From assembly GCA_963971405.1 (NCBI GenBank), contig OZ020487.1:36367039-36431038 (forward strand): DNA of 64,000 nucleotides. Reading direction: 5' to 3'. A program made the translations under genes and the position numbers. Below are positions 10,480 through 21,455 of the stretch, one piece after another; the stretch's first letter is position 1, and every line of letters starts with the position of its first letter. The notes under the pieces were generated by a model that saw only the letters and a list, made by a program, of their open reading frames with translations, was not told the origin of the DNA and did no database searches. Origin of the DNA: Psococerastis gibbosa (lineage: Eukaryota > Arthropoda > Insecta > Psocodea > Psocidae).

Positions 10480-10690
10480 CAACGCCAATCAGATACCGCC
10501 CCCACATCTCTCATGAAAAGGGCTTATTAGAAACAGGTATGTCGGGGCTTTGTGTGCCTGGGCAATTGCACATAAAGCTGGCAAATATTTGGCAAACACA
10601 CTTCGGCACGTGTGATTTGATCCGCTTGCATCTGCTGCTGTCCTTTGATTGACTATTTCAGAAAAGAACAAGTTATCGAATCAGCACACG
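10480..10690. promoter_or_regulatory. Non-repetitive, more complex block, possible regulatory DNA
   Basis: More balanced base composition and no repeat match in the window. It includes motif-like strings such as GGCACGTGTGA and GGGCAATTGCACA. Suggested only as a candidate conserved non-coding element; a decayed exon is equally possible. Confidence 0.15.
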
Positions 10691-11451
10691 ATTTTATTCC
10701 ATTTTTCATGGATTTCCCAAAAAGGGTAGATGTTCCGATTCCAGGTGGCAATGTACGGCTAATCTTGTTATTTTGTACCGGCCATTAGGGACAGAATATG
10801 TCAAGGGTTGTGGACATGTGTAGATATATGTTAATCCTGGATTTTCAACCCTACTACAATCCATTCTGGTCTCCTATGAACCCTTTCAGTATGTGTATTT
10901 GAATTTGTCACTACATTATTACTATTAAAGGTTTTATAATGTAAACATGCCTTTATTATAATCGATGTATCGTACGATAACTACCCTACAATGTTTGACC
11001 CAATTCGAGGATAAATAAATAGGGATCATTGTTATAATAGGCACAATATTATCATTACGTCACTGTCTACTGTAGGTTTACCCCTGGTCCGTACCCAGCA
11101 GAATCATATGGGTCCCCTCCTCCCATGACAACGTGCGTTTAGGGTACACATCTGTTTTAATATTAATGACCCATGCTGTTAGCGCACAACCAAATGATAA
11201 GATTAAAATTTTTCAGACCAAGAAAAACTGATTTCCAGGAATTTTTCCAAGGGATGAATGCTGAAGCACCCCAACTTTAAAGAGGCTCCGTACCCCTAAC
11301 TTTTTTCCAGACTAAATTAAATTACATTGCTCCTTTATCCTAAAGCATATTTTTCCCGAAAATAAAAAAAATAAACGCCTATGGTAAAAATTGTAGTACG
11401 CAGTAACATAAATAAAAGCGACTTCGATTGCAAGGCTGTAGCATGCTTGTA
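10691..11451. other. No recognised gene
   Basis: Unique-looking sequence with no supportable coding region or repeat. Confidence 0.4.
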
Positions 11452-11640
11452 CCATCGACTTCGATGGCCAGGTGGTAACGTGCTTGCGCTTGTGCGAGTT
11501 TTTACACGCCATGCAATCGGAAACGTGTCGTTCTCATCACGGGTAATAACCTACAGAGGCGACTGAAAAGGTCAATCGGATACATTCATCCAATTGTTTG
11601 TATGCAATTAATCTTTTTCTAAAAAAAAAAAAAAAAAAAA
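11452..11640 (+). mobile_element. SINE-B with poly(A) tail
   Basis: The head contains an A-box-like GGCCAGGTGGTAACGTG, followed by CGCCATGCAATCGGAAACG and the body ACCTACAGAGGCGACTGAA. The tail region is CGGATACATTCATCCAATTG...ATGCAATTAATC, ending in a run of about 19 A (11622-11640). Copies or parts occur at 20440-20630, 30768-30900, 55244-55293 and 63010-63120. The tail region matches 12049-12118, directly downstream of the LINE remnant. Confidence 0.8.
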
Positions 11641-12021
11641 CCTGTGTGAGTCTCTACACAGCACCTTGCGGTCGGAGCCGTGTCGTTACTCCAAACAAGC
11701 ACCTACGTATTGGCCCCTGGGCTCCACACTAGCCGATAGACGCCGGAACTACGACATAAAAGCTGAAATGAAGACCGCAAATATAGTCGATAAACGACGA
11801 CGACTATCATGGAGGGGCCACGTCAGGCCAGGCCAGATGAGCTTATAAGGCGGATAAAACCCATCGAAGCCGAGGGAAAACGAAGACGAGGACAGACTGG
11901 GCTGACGGTAGAAGCAAAAGTCCGCCAAGACCTCAGGATTGTAGGAGCAACCGCAGTCGAAGCACAAAAGGAGTGGAAGAGAACATGCCGTATCGCTGAC
12001 ACCTCTAAGGGACAAAAGTGA
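11641..12021 (+). pseudogene. LINE reverse-transcriptase C-terminal region, family F
   Basis: Two overlapping frames (11666-11848 and 11809-12021) form one degraded C-terminal region with a frameshift near 11820. The first reads LADRRRNYDIKAEM then RRRLSWRGHV; the second reads ARPDELIRRIKP, EGKRRRGQ and VRQDLRIVGATAVEAQ. This order of an R-x-R-N-x-D-I segment, a W-x-GHV segment, a basic GKRRRG linker and an acidic helix is standard for the end of LINE ORF2. A related fragment lies at 36690-36802. Non-functional. Confidence 0.8.
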
Positions 12022-12048
12022 GGAAAAAGTAAGTAAAAGTAAGTAGTG

Positions 12049-12133
12049 AGGCGATTGAAGAGGTTAATCGGATACATTCCTTAAATTGTTTGCACGCAAT
12101 TAACCTTTTTTTTAAATAAAAAAATAAAAATAA
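12049..12133 (+). repeat. LINE 3' tail matching the SINE-B tail
   Basis: Starts 28 bases after the LINE stop. About 85% identical over some 65 bases to the last part of SINE-B (11553-11621): GAGGCGA.TGAA.AGGT, AATCGGATACATTC, AATTGTTTG, GCAATTAA. It is followed by an A-rich AAATAAAAAAATAAAA tail. Either it is the LINE's own 3' UTR, which the SINE shares, or a truncated SINE-B inserted next to the LINE. Confidence 0.65.
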
Positions 12134-12607
12134 AATGTATGAGATTCATACCCCAGGTTACAATACATGTTAGAATGGAAAATTATATGTGCACAACAAT
12201 GTCATTCAAACTTATAAAGTTTAACAGTCTCAACATGTATGATATTATGACACATCTCTAGAAGTTCAAAATGTTTTCCTCGTCGGCGCTAAAGGGTAGC
12301 TTGGGTACATGGTACCGTTAAAAGGTACGGTTCTAGTATTGTCGTCAGGGAGGACATCACAAATAGGAGGTCCATAAAAAAAAACATGTTTTCAAGAACC
12401 GGCACGAGTGAACCCGTGCATTCTTCCCTATTTATAAATTAGTATTGGTACGGAGAGAGGTAATGAATGAATATATTGAGAAAAGCAAATAATATGAGTA
12501 GTTCAATGTTAATAATTGTCCTAGGGTTAAATTTCAGTTGCCTCGTCTTCCCCTGTTCAATAGCACTGAATTGATCTATGGGAGGATTGCATTGCCTTGA
12601 TCAGGTA
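12134..12607. other. No recognised gene
   Basis: Unique-looking DNA without supportable features. Confidence 0.4.
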
Positions 12608-12615
12608 GACCAACG

Positions 12616-13157
12616 CAGAGGCGTACAGTTATAGAATGATGGCGGGGGCAAAACTAAGTAGACCTTATGACGTCATCAGGCAGGATAGTAGTAGTATGGT
12701 TTGACACAGTCCCAGGCCACGGTGTGGGCCCATAGGACTCCAGTGGACCTCCTGATTATAGTGGATTCCGAACCACTTGGGAAACACAGTGAAGTCACAC
12801 GATTAGTTCGGAGGTGACCAGGACAAGTCCTACCATGTTTCCCTACCGGCACTGTGCACACGACCAAGTTGTCTGCAGCTTTGAACCTGCTCTGGTCCGC
12901 TGGATTCAACTTGGTATGGCGGCCGGCATCAGGCAGGATAAAGAAAAATTGAAAATATATTTTTTATATTTATACGCATATTAATAGTAGTAAAGTATAG
13001 CTGTAGATTTTACAAAGCTAACACAGGAATGCTTATATTCATATTGCTGCAAAGGGGCCAGGGGTCTCCATGAACCACGTCTTACAATGCTCGAGGGGCG
13101 AGGCTGGGCGGGGGGCAAGTTGGACCGTGCCCCCCCCCCCCGCAACTTTACGCCCTG
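12616..13157. mobile_element. hAT-like element, family C, copy 2, interrupted by a SINE
   Basis: The ends are CAGAGGCGTACAGTT and AACTTTACGCCCTG, with target duplication GACCAACG/GACCAATG (12608-12615 and 13158-13165, 7 of 8). The outer parts match 56302-56553. A SINE-C copy (12688-12926) sits inside, flanked by duplicated element sequence. The interior has a degenerate hairpin-module unit (13050-13075) and a C run near the right end. Confidence 0.87.
12688..12926 (-). mobile_element. SINE-C, copy 1, nested in a hAT element
   Basis: Flanked by a perfect 14-bp target duplication CATCAGGCAGGATA (12674-12687 and 12927-12940), typical of LINE-mediated insertion. On the minus strand it begins CGGCCGCCATACCAAGTTG and ends in a TAC-rich tail. 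Highly similar to 49343-49626. A 77-codon antisense frame crosses it and recurs in the other copies only because the repeat does. Confidence 0.88.
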
Positions 13158-13165
13158 GACCAATG

Positions 13166-13624
13166 TACTCTAATACAATACTGTAAGAATGGGCGGACAG
13201 ACAGACATTTTGTTTTTGAGTGCCTGGGACCTCAATACTTGTAAATCTGTAATCACTGTAATCTCGAACTTAAAAATTTCGGCCACCACAAAACTTTCCA
13301 TGCAGTGAAAACTAACGTGTAAATAGGAAACCAAAATAGTGCATAGGTAGCATACGGTTAATCACAGTTTTTGTGGGCATTAAATTGAGAAATTTGACTT
13401 TGTACAAAAATTATCCAGTGATGGATTCAGTGCCAGGTTTGGCTATGGGGCCAGGAGAGTCATGGCCCCAGGGCCCCCACAAATGAGGGGCCCCACAAAA
13501 AAAAGGCCTACAAAAAAGGACCCCACATAAAACTGAAAATACAAAAATTAAAAAAACTAAAGCAAATAAATATACTTGTCAAAATATTTGGCGGGAAACT
13601 GGAACTGGCTCCGATGATTAATTG
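13166..13624. other. No gene; GGCCCC-rich stretch at 13435-13510
   Basis: Contains a segment with several GGGGCC/GGCCCC motifs that may be a decayed DNA-transposon end, and near 13290-13340 a short repeat (TAAATAGGAAA context) also seen near 25720 and 56220. Confidence 0.35.
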
Positions 13625-13632
13625 CAATACTC

Positions 13633-13798
13633 CAGGCCATGCCCCCCCCCCTAAATTTGATTAAAAAAAATAATAAATAATGTAAGAGTTGTCGCTAAAA
13701 AAAATACTAAAATCAAGACGGATGTACTTTTCATTTTTAAGAAAAATTGTTCTTGCCCCCCCCCCCCCGAAAAAAATTAAATCCTGGGTACGGGCCTG
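13633..13798. mobile_element. Short hAT-like element, family B, copy 2
   Basis: Begins CAGGCCATGCC with a C run and ends CCTGGGTACGGGCCTG. Target duplication CAATACTC/CAGTACTC (13625-13632, 13799-13806, 7 of 8). The interior (TGTAAGAGTTGTCGCTAAA, GACGGATGTAC) matches 3362-3542. Confidence 0.85.
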
Positions 13799-13806
13799 CA
13801 GTACTC

Positions 13807-14429
13807 TATTTTGCATCCCGAGTCTCTATTCTATAAATGATAGTGGCATATTTGTGTAAGGGTGTAAGACTTTTTTGCCGGAGAAAGGGCACCCACACAA
13901 TTCCGACCGAGGGCGCCCCCCCCCCCCAAGGCCAAACCAGGCACTGGATGGATTGCCCCTTAAGAAAAGAAATGATCTCCAGCATCTCCCCTCGTCTGGA
14001 TTCATCCATGCGACCATGCATTGCTGGAGCATTTTATTAACAAGCTACTAATTTATTCCTAAAATGCGTGCAGGATTCATATTCCCATGACAGACGTTGC
14101 TCATTCAAGTTAAATGAGAGACCCGCGACTAATACTAATCATCCATCGATGGACAATAAGGCATCAATCGTTAAAAAAAGAGTAATTAATACCTGAGCCA
14201 TTAGTGCTATGAGTTATGAGTCTGTTTTGAAGGTATGTTGCTGTTGCAAAACATTAAACAACCTACCATGTTCTGCGCACTTTTTTTGTGTAGCTGGAAA
14301 ACAAAACGCAAACGTGGTTCGATTCCATATGAAAGAGCAAGTCTGCAATAACTTTTATGGCTTTATACAAGCAGCGCATATAGCCAGCTTGATGCTATGA
14401 TATAATATATATATGATATAAGTGTTACT
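13807..14429. other. No recognised gene; C run at 13914-13927
   Basis: A C run near 13914 may mark an old transposon end. A 63-codon forward frame (14209-14400) has cysteines but no recognisable pattern. Confidence 0.35.
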
Positions 14430-14444
14430 GCACTCAAAATGCGT

Positions 14445-14800
14445 AAAACCCCACTATTTCAGTCCTATTTTTCAAACATTTTCTCCCGGGGGAGACCTCC
14501 GGTCCCCCTGTTCACAATTATATTAAGTACTTGTAATTTATATACCTTATTCTTCTCAAAATGAATAGAACCCCAATATTTCAGCCCTAGTTTTCAAGAT
14601 TTTTCACACCGGGGGAGACCCCCGGGCCCCCTCGTTTGCAATTATACTAATTGCCTGTAAACTCTCAAAGTTACTCCTATCAAAATGCGTAAAATCAAAC
14701 TATTTTAGGTTTGTTTTCGCTAAACTTCTCCCCCGTGGGAGACCCCCGGGTCACTGTCAGGTGCCTCCCCCTTATATGAGGTCTGGGACCGCCTCTGGAT
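14445..14800 (-). repeat. Tandem hairpin-module array, antisense
   Basis: Three units of about 120 bp with cores at 14481-14508, 14608-14631 and 14729-14752, each with CCCGGGGGAGACC-type sequence. The minus strand carries the GGGGTTTTACGCATTTT motif. The flank GAGGTCTGGGACCGCCTCTGG (14781-14801) matches, in inverse, the segment at 1125-1165 upstream of the first array. So this is part of a related larger element, although I did not find its ends. Confidence 0.75.
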
Positions 14801-14810
14801 ATACCCCTGA

Positions 14811-15720
14811 CTTCCTTTCTCTTTCCATTTTTGCCTTACAGTTAATTAATTTTCCCCCTATCAACCCTTGCGAGTAGTATGCCAGAGATCTCTCCACTGT
14901 TTCACTTATAAACGATTCTAAGAAGCTGCTAATCCTAGATACAGTATATAAGGGGTCTTTACAATTTTTTTTAAACCTTTTTCGAGCATTGGTATGTATG
15001 CAAGTGACAACACAATTTTTATTTTATGCCTATTTAAAATATTGGCAACTATGCTCGTTGGTTAACCATTAGCAGCTATCTGTAGAATCGTCTTATATTC
15101 TGTTTTTCATTTCCTTCAAAAGTATATTTAATAATCTGTGATTAACCCTGGGTAAGGCACAGATTGTGGTTTCGAATCGCACCGGCTCTAATTTCTTCTT
15201 GGTACCCTATTTCGGATACAATTCATTTCAAAAATGACATCTCAACGTGGTCTACCGATACATGCAATAGAAACCTAGATTTAAGTGACATTGACTAATG
15301 GTTCTGTGCTAATACTGCACGGCTATTGAACACGAGACAATTCATTTCTTGTTTACGCTTACATTCACATAGTTATAGAAGAGATAAGATACCCTTTGAA
15401 GTGACAATAAGTGTCCATTTCTAGAACAAATCCACTAGGGAGTTCTGTGTCACCCCCTCATCTATTTCAGGTCATTTTCGCATTCCATTTTAGTTCTCAC
15501 GGTGCGGCTGTCTTTGATTCACGTAAACTTCATTGGGTTCTTCTTGTTGTAACCCTTGAAGCCATTGTTGAGCTTCAGTCTGCCTGCTGTCAAATCTGGA
15601 ATGGAAGACCCCACAGTGTCAGTCAGTGACTTGGGGAATATACTATAATAGAACGCTAATCGGAAAGAAAAGCGTTTTAGACATCTCAACAACGCGTTCC
15701 GCTCCGAATCAGTGGGAGCC
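14811..15720. other. No recognised gene
   Basis: Unique-looking sequence; short frames without motifs. Confidence 0.35.
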
Positions 15721-15727
15721 CTAATTT

Positions 15728-15967
15728 TTGGACGGGAACATTACTCGCAAGGTGAAGCATAGGGAACTTCCCCCTCCCTACCCCTCTGAAAACAGAAGAA
15801 AACGCCGATATCCTACTGAGCTGCACCCTCTAGACGAAGAAGATGAAGAAGAAAAAGAAGTAGGGGAAGACCTAGTAATGGCAACTTCGAAGCTTCAGTG
15901 GCCTGGAGGCTGGAGCCCGAAACCCCAACTACAATACACTAGGGGGTCCAGACAAGGAGATGTCTAG
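15728..15967 (+). CDS. Unrecognised 79-codon reading frame with acidic stretch
   Basis: Hydrophilic, proline-rich N-terminal half (LPPPYPSENRRKRRYP), then an acidic run DEEDEEEKEVGED at about residues 36-48, then a Trp-containing segment. The acidic run comes from a GAAGAAGATGAAGAAGAA purine repeat. I know no family with this pattern. It could be a piece of a host exon or a chance frame over a purine-rich tract. No splice sites were convincing. Confidence 0.15.
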   Translation: MDGNITRKVKHRELPPPYPSENRRKRRYPTELHPLDEEDEEEKEVGEDLVMATSKLQWPGGWSPKPQLQYTRGSRQGDV

Positions 15968-16105
15968 CGAAGTTTGAGTTTATAGAGTTCTACAGGGTCC
16001 ATGGACTTAAAGGCCTACTTCTACGTGGAAAGTTTTCAGCTTGTGGTTTTAGTTTTGGGGAGCTGAATCCGATTCTTTTAGTTCCCAAGAGAATTTCATC
16101 TTTGC

Positions 16106-16375
16106 TTACTTTACTTTATTTTTCGTGTCCAAGAGAACGTCCCAAAATCGGGTGAAATTGTAGACAGCGCTGTTGGTCTCCCACAGCTCGTCTTTCGTGC
16201 ATTGGGCTGGACATAGACTGCACTGGAACAAGTGTTCCACTTCCTTCCTCTGACCACACGAGCACAAGGTGTTGTTTGCGTCTATCAGTTGGTTTTCACA
16301 GGGGCTGCGCCGGAGCGGAGTTTGTGCAGCTCCGCCATGTTCTCCAGTCGATGTGTAATCTTTACAAGCGTGCAG
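16106..16375 (-). pseudogene. LINE ORF2 C-terminal cysteine/histidine region
   Basis: The minus strand reads LENMAELHKLRSGAAPV, then after a frameshift LCSCGQRKEVEHLFQCSLC, ending KNKVK and a stop at 16106-16108. The C-x-C-G...EH-x3-C arrangement after a short RxR-type segment is the usual end of jockey/R1/I-type LINE polyproteins. One frameshift, no intact upstream polymerase: a dead fragment. Confidence 0.7.
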
Positions 16376-17930
16376 CTATGCTTATGACCGTAACTCAGAA
16401 GCTGACAACTAGCCAACTTGACATTTTCCCCCTCGTATTATATTAAATAAAATTCTGCAGTGGCGAGCAAACGAAGTCACCCAGTTCAAGCACGAGTCAA
16501 ATTATATGGATCGCTCTGTCTCATTATTACCGTGCCGTAATAATGATGGGTTGCTTGGCCGCTTTGCTTCAAATATAACCAATAAATCAAAATAATCAAT
16601 TTTAAAGCAACTTTACTTGGTATATTATTACCAAAGGCAGGCCATCCTAATTTAATTATTTAATATCAAGATGTTTACACTTTTGCAGATTGCAATCAGG
16701 CCACCTCGTAAGTTAATTTATACTTTAGGTGCGCGTTCTATTATATATTTTATGCAACATTCTAAATGATTATTGTGCGAAATGTTCGTCTTGGTTCTCG
16801 TATTTGGTATTTGGGGATTACAATCTGCAAAATACACAACCAACCACGTTATGATTAGTGGAAATATATATATATATTAGGCCTAGTATTGTATTATACC
16901 TAGGTAATGAGTTATACAGGGCTGAAAGGGCTAAGCCGGATAGAAATCACTAATATTATTATACCCAGTCTACTTTTTAAAAATAATTTTTGTATTTCTA
17001 GGGGAGGCAAGAACGGACGGCTACACTGATACAGAGGGGAGCAGAGCTACCTTTAAGCTACATTAAATGAGTTTATTCTATTTATACCCTCCCAAAAGTG
17101 GGCTGGATCCGTCCCGGAGCTGAGGGGGGGGGGGGGCAAGTGGCCATATACGTAAGCTTAGTAGATTTTTTACCTGGCCTTATTTCAGAATAATTTATCA
17201 ATAAATTAGACATTAAAAGAGAAAACCTTATGTAACTGCAATATGTCGACCGCAGATGTTGACGAAACGTTTGGAAGTTCACTTTCAATTCGACCACGGC
17301 CCATCAGAGAAAAACTTAATTTAGAAGAATTGACTATGAACCTACTGGTTATTGTACTATATATATCGTAAGTTCATACAAAGGGCCCGCGGCAACTAAC
17401 AAATAATTAATAAATATATTAAATCAGATCATTAGATTGGAACCCTCGAAAAACAGCCGGAGATTTTTTTTACATAGCTGTATGTTTATACTATATATAT
17501 ATAGTATGTTAAGGACGCATGGAGGTGTTTCTATAACATATACCTATACATTAAAAGTTATCGTTAGTCATTAGGTACCTACAATGTAATTGTAGTGCTC
17601 CACTAAAAACCAATCAGATAGCGGCATTGGCGCCGGGTGTGCCAAGAAGAGAGTCATCAAGACATGGTGTTAATATATGAGTACCTAATTAAAACAGTAG
17701 TCTGATTATACTGATAATTTACTGTTATAATATACCTGCTTGAATTAGTAGTGGCCGACACCTGGGAGGTCTTCGTCCTATATACGTCTAAATTACATTT
17801 CGCTGCCTGGAAAATGGTTCCTAGAGACAGGGTGTTAAAATGCAATAGCTACTACTAGCACCACTGTAAATAAAATATATAATATAATAAAATAAAATAA
17901 CTGATGCACCGGGATTACACCTTATGAACA
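16376..17930. other. No gene; possible hAT fragments near 17095-17130
   Basis: At 17113-17127 GGGCTGGATCCGTCCC resembles an end of the family-A hAT elements and is followed by a G run, but no partner end with a target duplication was found. The rest is AT-rich with nothing supportable. Confidence 0.35.
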
Positions 17931-18047
17931 TAAAAAAATGTCGATAAAAAGCTAAATTTCCGTAGGCCCCTCCCCCCCCCCCATATATACGAAACTGGGG
18001 TAGGGAAAACCAATACCCTCATAGACTTGTGATGAAGTCAGGCACAG
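17931..18047 (+). repeat. Direct repeat, copy 1 (pair with 18418-18523)
   Basis: About 90% identical to 18418-18523. Shared segments include ATGTCGATAAAAAGCTA, CGAAACTGGGGTAGG and CTTGTGATGAAGTCAGGCAC. The C run is long here and short in copy 2. The two copies are 487 bp apart and bracket a MITE. Confidence 0.8.
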
Positions 18048-18100
18048 AGACGGATTTGGCTTTTGCGCGGATATAGGCACTGCCCTTGTTCCGGACATAA

Positions 18101-18360
18101 ATAATTGAGGAGGCTGTTTACAAACATGGCCAACTCCAAATTGTAGAATTTTTCAGGAGAGTGGATTTTCTGTTGAAAATTGCATTAAGTTTATAGCTAA
18201 CCCTAGACTTTCAGCGCTTCTGTGCGCAATCTGGCTGCATTCGTCACTTTATTTTACAACGTGCAGGTGGGCATTAAAATTTTCTGCAAGGTCGGATCAA
18301 AACCCCATTTTGTAAAAAAATGGAGTTGGCCACGTTTGTAACCAAGCTCCTTAATTATTG
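18101..18360. mobile_element. MITE with about 40-bp terminal inverted repeats
   Basis: The left end (TTTACAAACATGGCCAACTC) is matched in inverse by the right end (GAGTTGGCCACGTTTGTAAC). Similarity runs outward to ATAATT at each edge, with TA at both borders. No coding capacity. It lies between two direct repeat copies. Confidence 0.75.
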
Positions 18361-18417
18361 TATGTATAGAGGAGGGGGGGGGGGTCACTAATAAAACCAC
18401 TACCCATTTTTTTATTT

Positions 18418-18523
18418 TAAAAAAATGTCGATAAAAAGCTATATTTCCCTAGGCCCCCATATATATACGAAACTGGGGTAGGAAAAACCAATACCCACAG
18501 ACTTGTGATGAAGTCAGGCACAG
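18418..18523 (+). repeat. Direct repeat, copy 2
   Basis: Second copy of the sequence at 17931-18047, in the same orientation, with small deletions in the C run and near ACCCTCATAG. Confidence 0.8.
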
Positions 18524-19465
18524 TAAAAATTGAAATAACAAGGTACATACCGTACTCGTAAAAAAAAAAGTAAGGTTATTCTCCCTGACTAATATAGTAC
18601 AACAGCCACAGCCTGTGTGCGTGAGTATCCCCTTGTACAATAACTTGCTTATTAAGTGTAAGTAGGCACTATTGACTATTTTTTCTCTTTAAATCAGAAA
18701 CCGACGGTTTCTAATTAGTGGACAATCCCTACATACATATTTTCTTCTTTCCAACGTTAATCGAAGCCTTCAGCCGTTGTTTCCCTAGTGACAAGACAAT
18801 GTTTCTTAGCGTGGGACACCCTGTAAATAAATACAGGAGTGAATTAATGTTTATGTGACTCGAAGATTGATAGCAAACGAACCAGATCTTAATTACAGCG
18901 GACTACTTTGGCGGCAAAATCATTGTATTACATGTCGATTCATTGTTCTCTATCTGCCTAATGCAATTTTAATCAGCTAACTACCCGTCTTGTATAAAGG
19001 CTACTGTATTCGCTGCTCTATGACAGTTATGGTAGCTGGTAATTACATTATTAATAATTATTGTAATTATTCATAATTAGTTGACTAGGTGTTGGTTTTC
19101 AATCACTGCAGATGGCGACTGTAATTATATGGCGTTATATGAGGCTGGAACTAGTTTTGGTAGCTATCGGTATCTGTGACAAGTTAATTTAATATGTTAT
19201 TATAATTTAGGTGTGATGTGTAGTTTTGACTACATTACGATACTATAGTAGTTGATAGTAAAAAAAAAAACTGCTGTATGGGAGGAAGAATAGGAAAATT
19301 ACCCTTTTTTATTTTGGCCAGTGCCCCCCAGTGCCCAGTGGAATAATTCCAGGCTTGCTACAAGCAATGTTGTCTTACACCTAGAAAAGTTTCATGGAAG
19401 CTTTATTCATTCAACCTTCAGCTTCAAAAAACAGCTGCAAACGAAAAACAATTGAACAAGTCGGG
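18524..19465. other. No recognised gene
   Basis: Unique-looking. It includes a TAATTAC/ATTATTAATAATTATTG block (19040-19080) rich in homeodomain-like core sites, which AT richness alone can explain. Confidence 0.35.
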
Positions 19466-19690
19466 GCATGTAGAGTAGCGGTACGGACTCTGACTTTCAC
19501 CCGAAAGGTTGTTGGTTTGTTGCACTTCCTACATTTTCTGGCCATGCTTCGGAGGGCATGTAAAGCAGGCGGTCCCGGGTCTTCCTAGTTGAGTGTAAGA
19601 GAGGGCTTTATAGCCCTAACTCCGCTAGGTTCGCTTAGTAATAGAACAAAAAAAGTCAAAATTTATTTATTTATATTTATTTATTTATTT
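19466..19690 (+). mobile_element. SINE-A, full-length copy
   Basis: Starts GCATGTAGAGTAGCGGTACG (A-box-like), then ACTTTCACCCGAAAGGTTG and a decayed B box. The conserved body follows, then a (TTTA)n tail. With 45383 and 58567 it defines the full length at about 225 bp. Confidence 0.88.
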
Positions 19691-19836
19691 AATTCCACAG
19701 TTTCTGGGCATTTTAGTCACAATCTAAATAGGTTACTTTTGACTATATTAGGCTTATAAGTTATAACTTATGGTTAAGACACGAGGATGAACGAAATGAG
19801 GAACGAAAAGTATCACCTTCTGCATGTAATAATCTA

Positions 19837-20043
19837 ATGGAAGATAGAAGGGCAGAAGGCTCCCAGCAGAAGAACATAAACCCGGAGGCAGTGGTTTGGC
19901 AAGAGCACGACTTCCCTTTTCAGAGCAGCAGTCTCCAAGGTCCAAATTGCCATGATGATCGCCAATCTTCGATGGAAGAGGCATTTAAAGAAGAAGAAGC
20001 AGAAGAAGAAGCAGAAGAAGAGGTTTGTTATGAGTTGTTGTGA
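19837..20043 (+). repeat. Low-complexity GAAGAAGCA tract with transposon-like segment
   Basis: Bases 19995-20025 are a GAAGAAGAAGCA repeat. Bases 19905-19959 are about 90% identical, in inverse, to 40081-40133 (GACCTTGGAG.CTGCTGCTC), so this is dispersed repeat, not a unique gene. The open frame here, with its EEEAEEEAEEE end, is explained by the tract. Confidence 0.45.
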
Positions 20044-20439
20044 AGTGACAAGTGAGTTTCTTTGCATTTGACTCACAATCTAAATAGCCTTATTTTTGCT
20101 GTATTAAGCTTATGGCGAGTACCACCCTCTTACACAAGGAAACTACCGCGGAATCGTTGAGTGACTGCGTTCCGGATGCCCATGGCTTACACTCCCTTCA
20201 GAACGTAGTGCGCCCCTGGGGACGCCACCAGACTGGGTTTAAGCCTTATTGACAAATTCAGGTCTAGTAATTTTTGACCATGGCTCTGGTGCTTTTCAGG
20301 CATAGTCTGCTTAAGCTCTCTCAAACTTTTCTGCACAAGAAACGAAAATGACCTTGCAAAGCAAGAAAACTGAACCCCCACACAGGATGAAATTTCGCAA
20401 GACAAGAAGAGGAAAACGCTAGACAAGAAATCTTATTTC

Positions 20440-20630
20440 GAATGGCTTGTTTTTTTCTTTCTTTTTTAAGAAGATTATTCGCATGCAAGCCATTCAATGG
20501 ATGTTCCGAATAACCTCTTCAGTCGCCTCTGTAGGTAATACCTGTCTTGAGTTACGACAGGTCACTGATCGCATGATGCATAGAGACTCGAACAAGTACG
20601 AACAAGCTGCCACTATGTCATCGAAAGCGA
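20440..20630 (-). mobile_element. SINE-B, antisense copy
   Basis: On the minus strand: GATGACATAGTGGCAGCTTG (A-box-like), TTGTTCGAGTCTC (B-box-like), CATGCGATCAGTGACCTGTC, ACCTACAGAGGCGACTGAAG, and a tail related to AATCGGATACATT, ending in an A/G-rich run. This copy shows the tRNA relationship best. Confidence 0.8.
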
Positions 20631-20650
20631 ATCCCTTTTTGGAGCAGTAG

Positions 20651-21174
20651 AGCAATCACGTCGGACTGGGTCGTCCTCGAAAACTTACAAATCGAGAATA
20701 GCAAAGCCCAAAGACAGTGCTGAAGAGCAACGTTCTCAATATTGATGTAGCGTTCCAGTCCCATTCAATTCCGGTAGCGGCCGGATACTGATCTGTAGCA
20801 GAATCGCCGGGAGATCTTTGGAATTATTATAATCTAACAAGACAACTCACCCGCATCGTTTAACACCGGCCGATCATGTTTTCTTATCTATATCATATAT
20901 CAAGATAATCTGATTTACAAACAATAATTTGAAATAGTTAATTGGAAGCTGGTGTCTAGCCGTTTGTATTCTTAGTACCTGGGAAGCGTATCATTTTTGC
21001 ATTGCGCTGGGCTGGTGGGAGCTAGCTACAGAGCGCATCAAATTTTGCCTTTATGTTTATCCAATCCCTTTTATGTATTGACAAGAGAAAACCACCCATT
21101 CGTATGGTTCGGTACAAGGAATAATATAATATGTCCAAATAATTGAATTTCAAATGAGAGCTTCAGTTTTCTTC
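20651..21174. other. No recognised gene
   Basis: Unique-looking; nothing supportable. Confidence 0.35.
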
Positions 21175-21182
21175 ATTATACC

Positions 21183-21455
21183 CAGGCGCGGATCTAGGAT
21201 GAGACCAAGGAGGGGGCTAAGATTAAATTTCGATTTTTTTTTTTTTAAATAGGGCTAAAATATTGGGGTTTTACGAATTTTCAGAGCAATAAGGGTTTCA
21301 TATTATAGGTAATTAATACAAGCGAGCACAAGGGGGGCCCGGGGGTCACCCCCGGGAGAAAATTTGTGAAAAATAGGACTGAAATAGTGGGGTTTTACGC
21401 ATTTTGAGGACCCTAATGTAGATGTAGATGTAGATGTAGGGTAGATCCGCGCCTG
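21183..21455. mobile_element. hAT-like element, family D, with hairpin module
   Basis: The ends are CAGGCGCGGATCTA and its exact complement, flanked by a perfect duplication ATTATACC (21175-21182, 21456-21463). The interior holds about two module units, one complete core at about 21330-21355, and a (GATGTA)n microsatellite next to the right end. No coding capacity. Confidence 0.9.

Noticed and set aside
12676-12909. Conserved minus-strand protein shared with 49329-49640
   Set aside because: The two DNA copies are a SINE with target duplications; frame conservation follows from recent common origin.
17095-17140. Family-A hAT element
   Set aside because: One end-like sequence next to a G run, but no matching opposite end or target duplication.
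19837-20043. Acidic Glu-rich protein
   Set aside because: The acidic end comes from a GAAGAAGCA microsatellite and the middle from a dispersed repeat.
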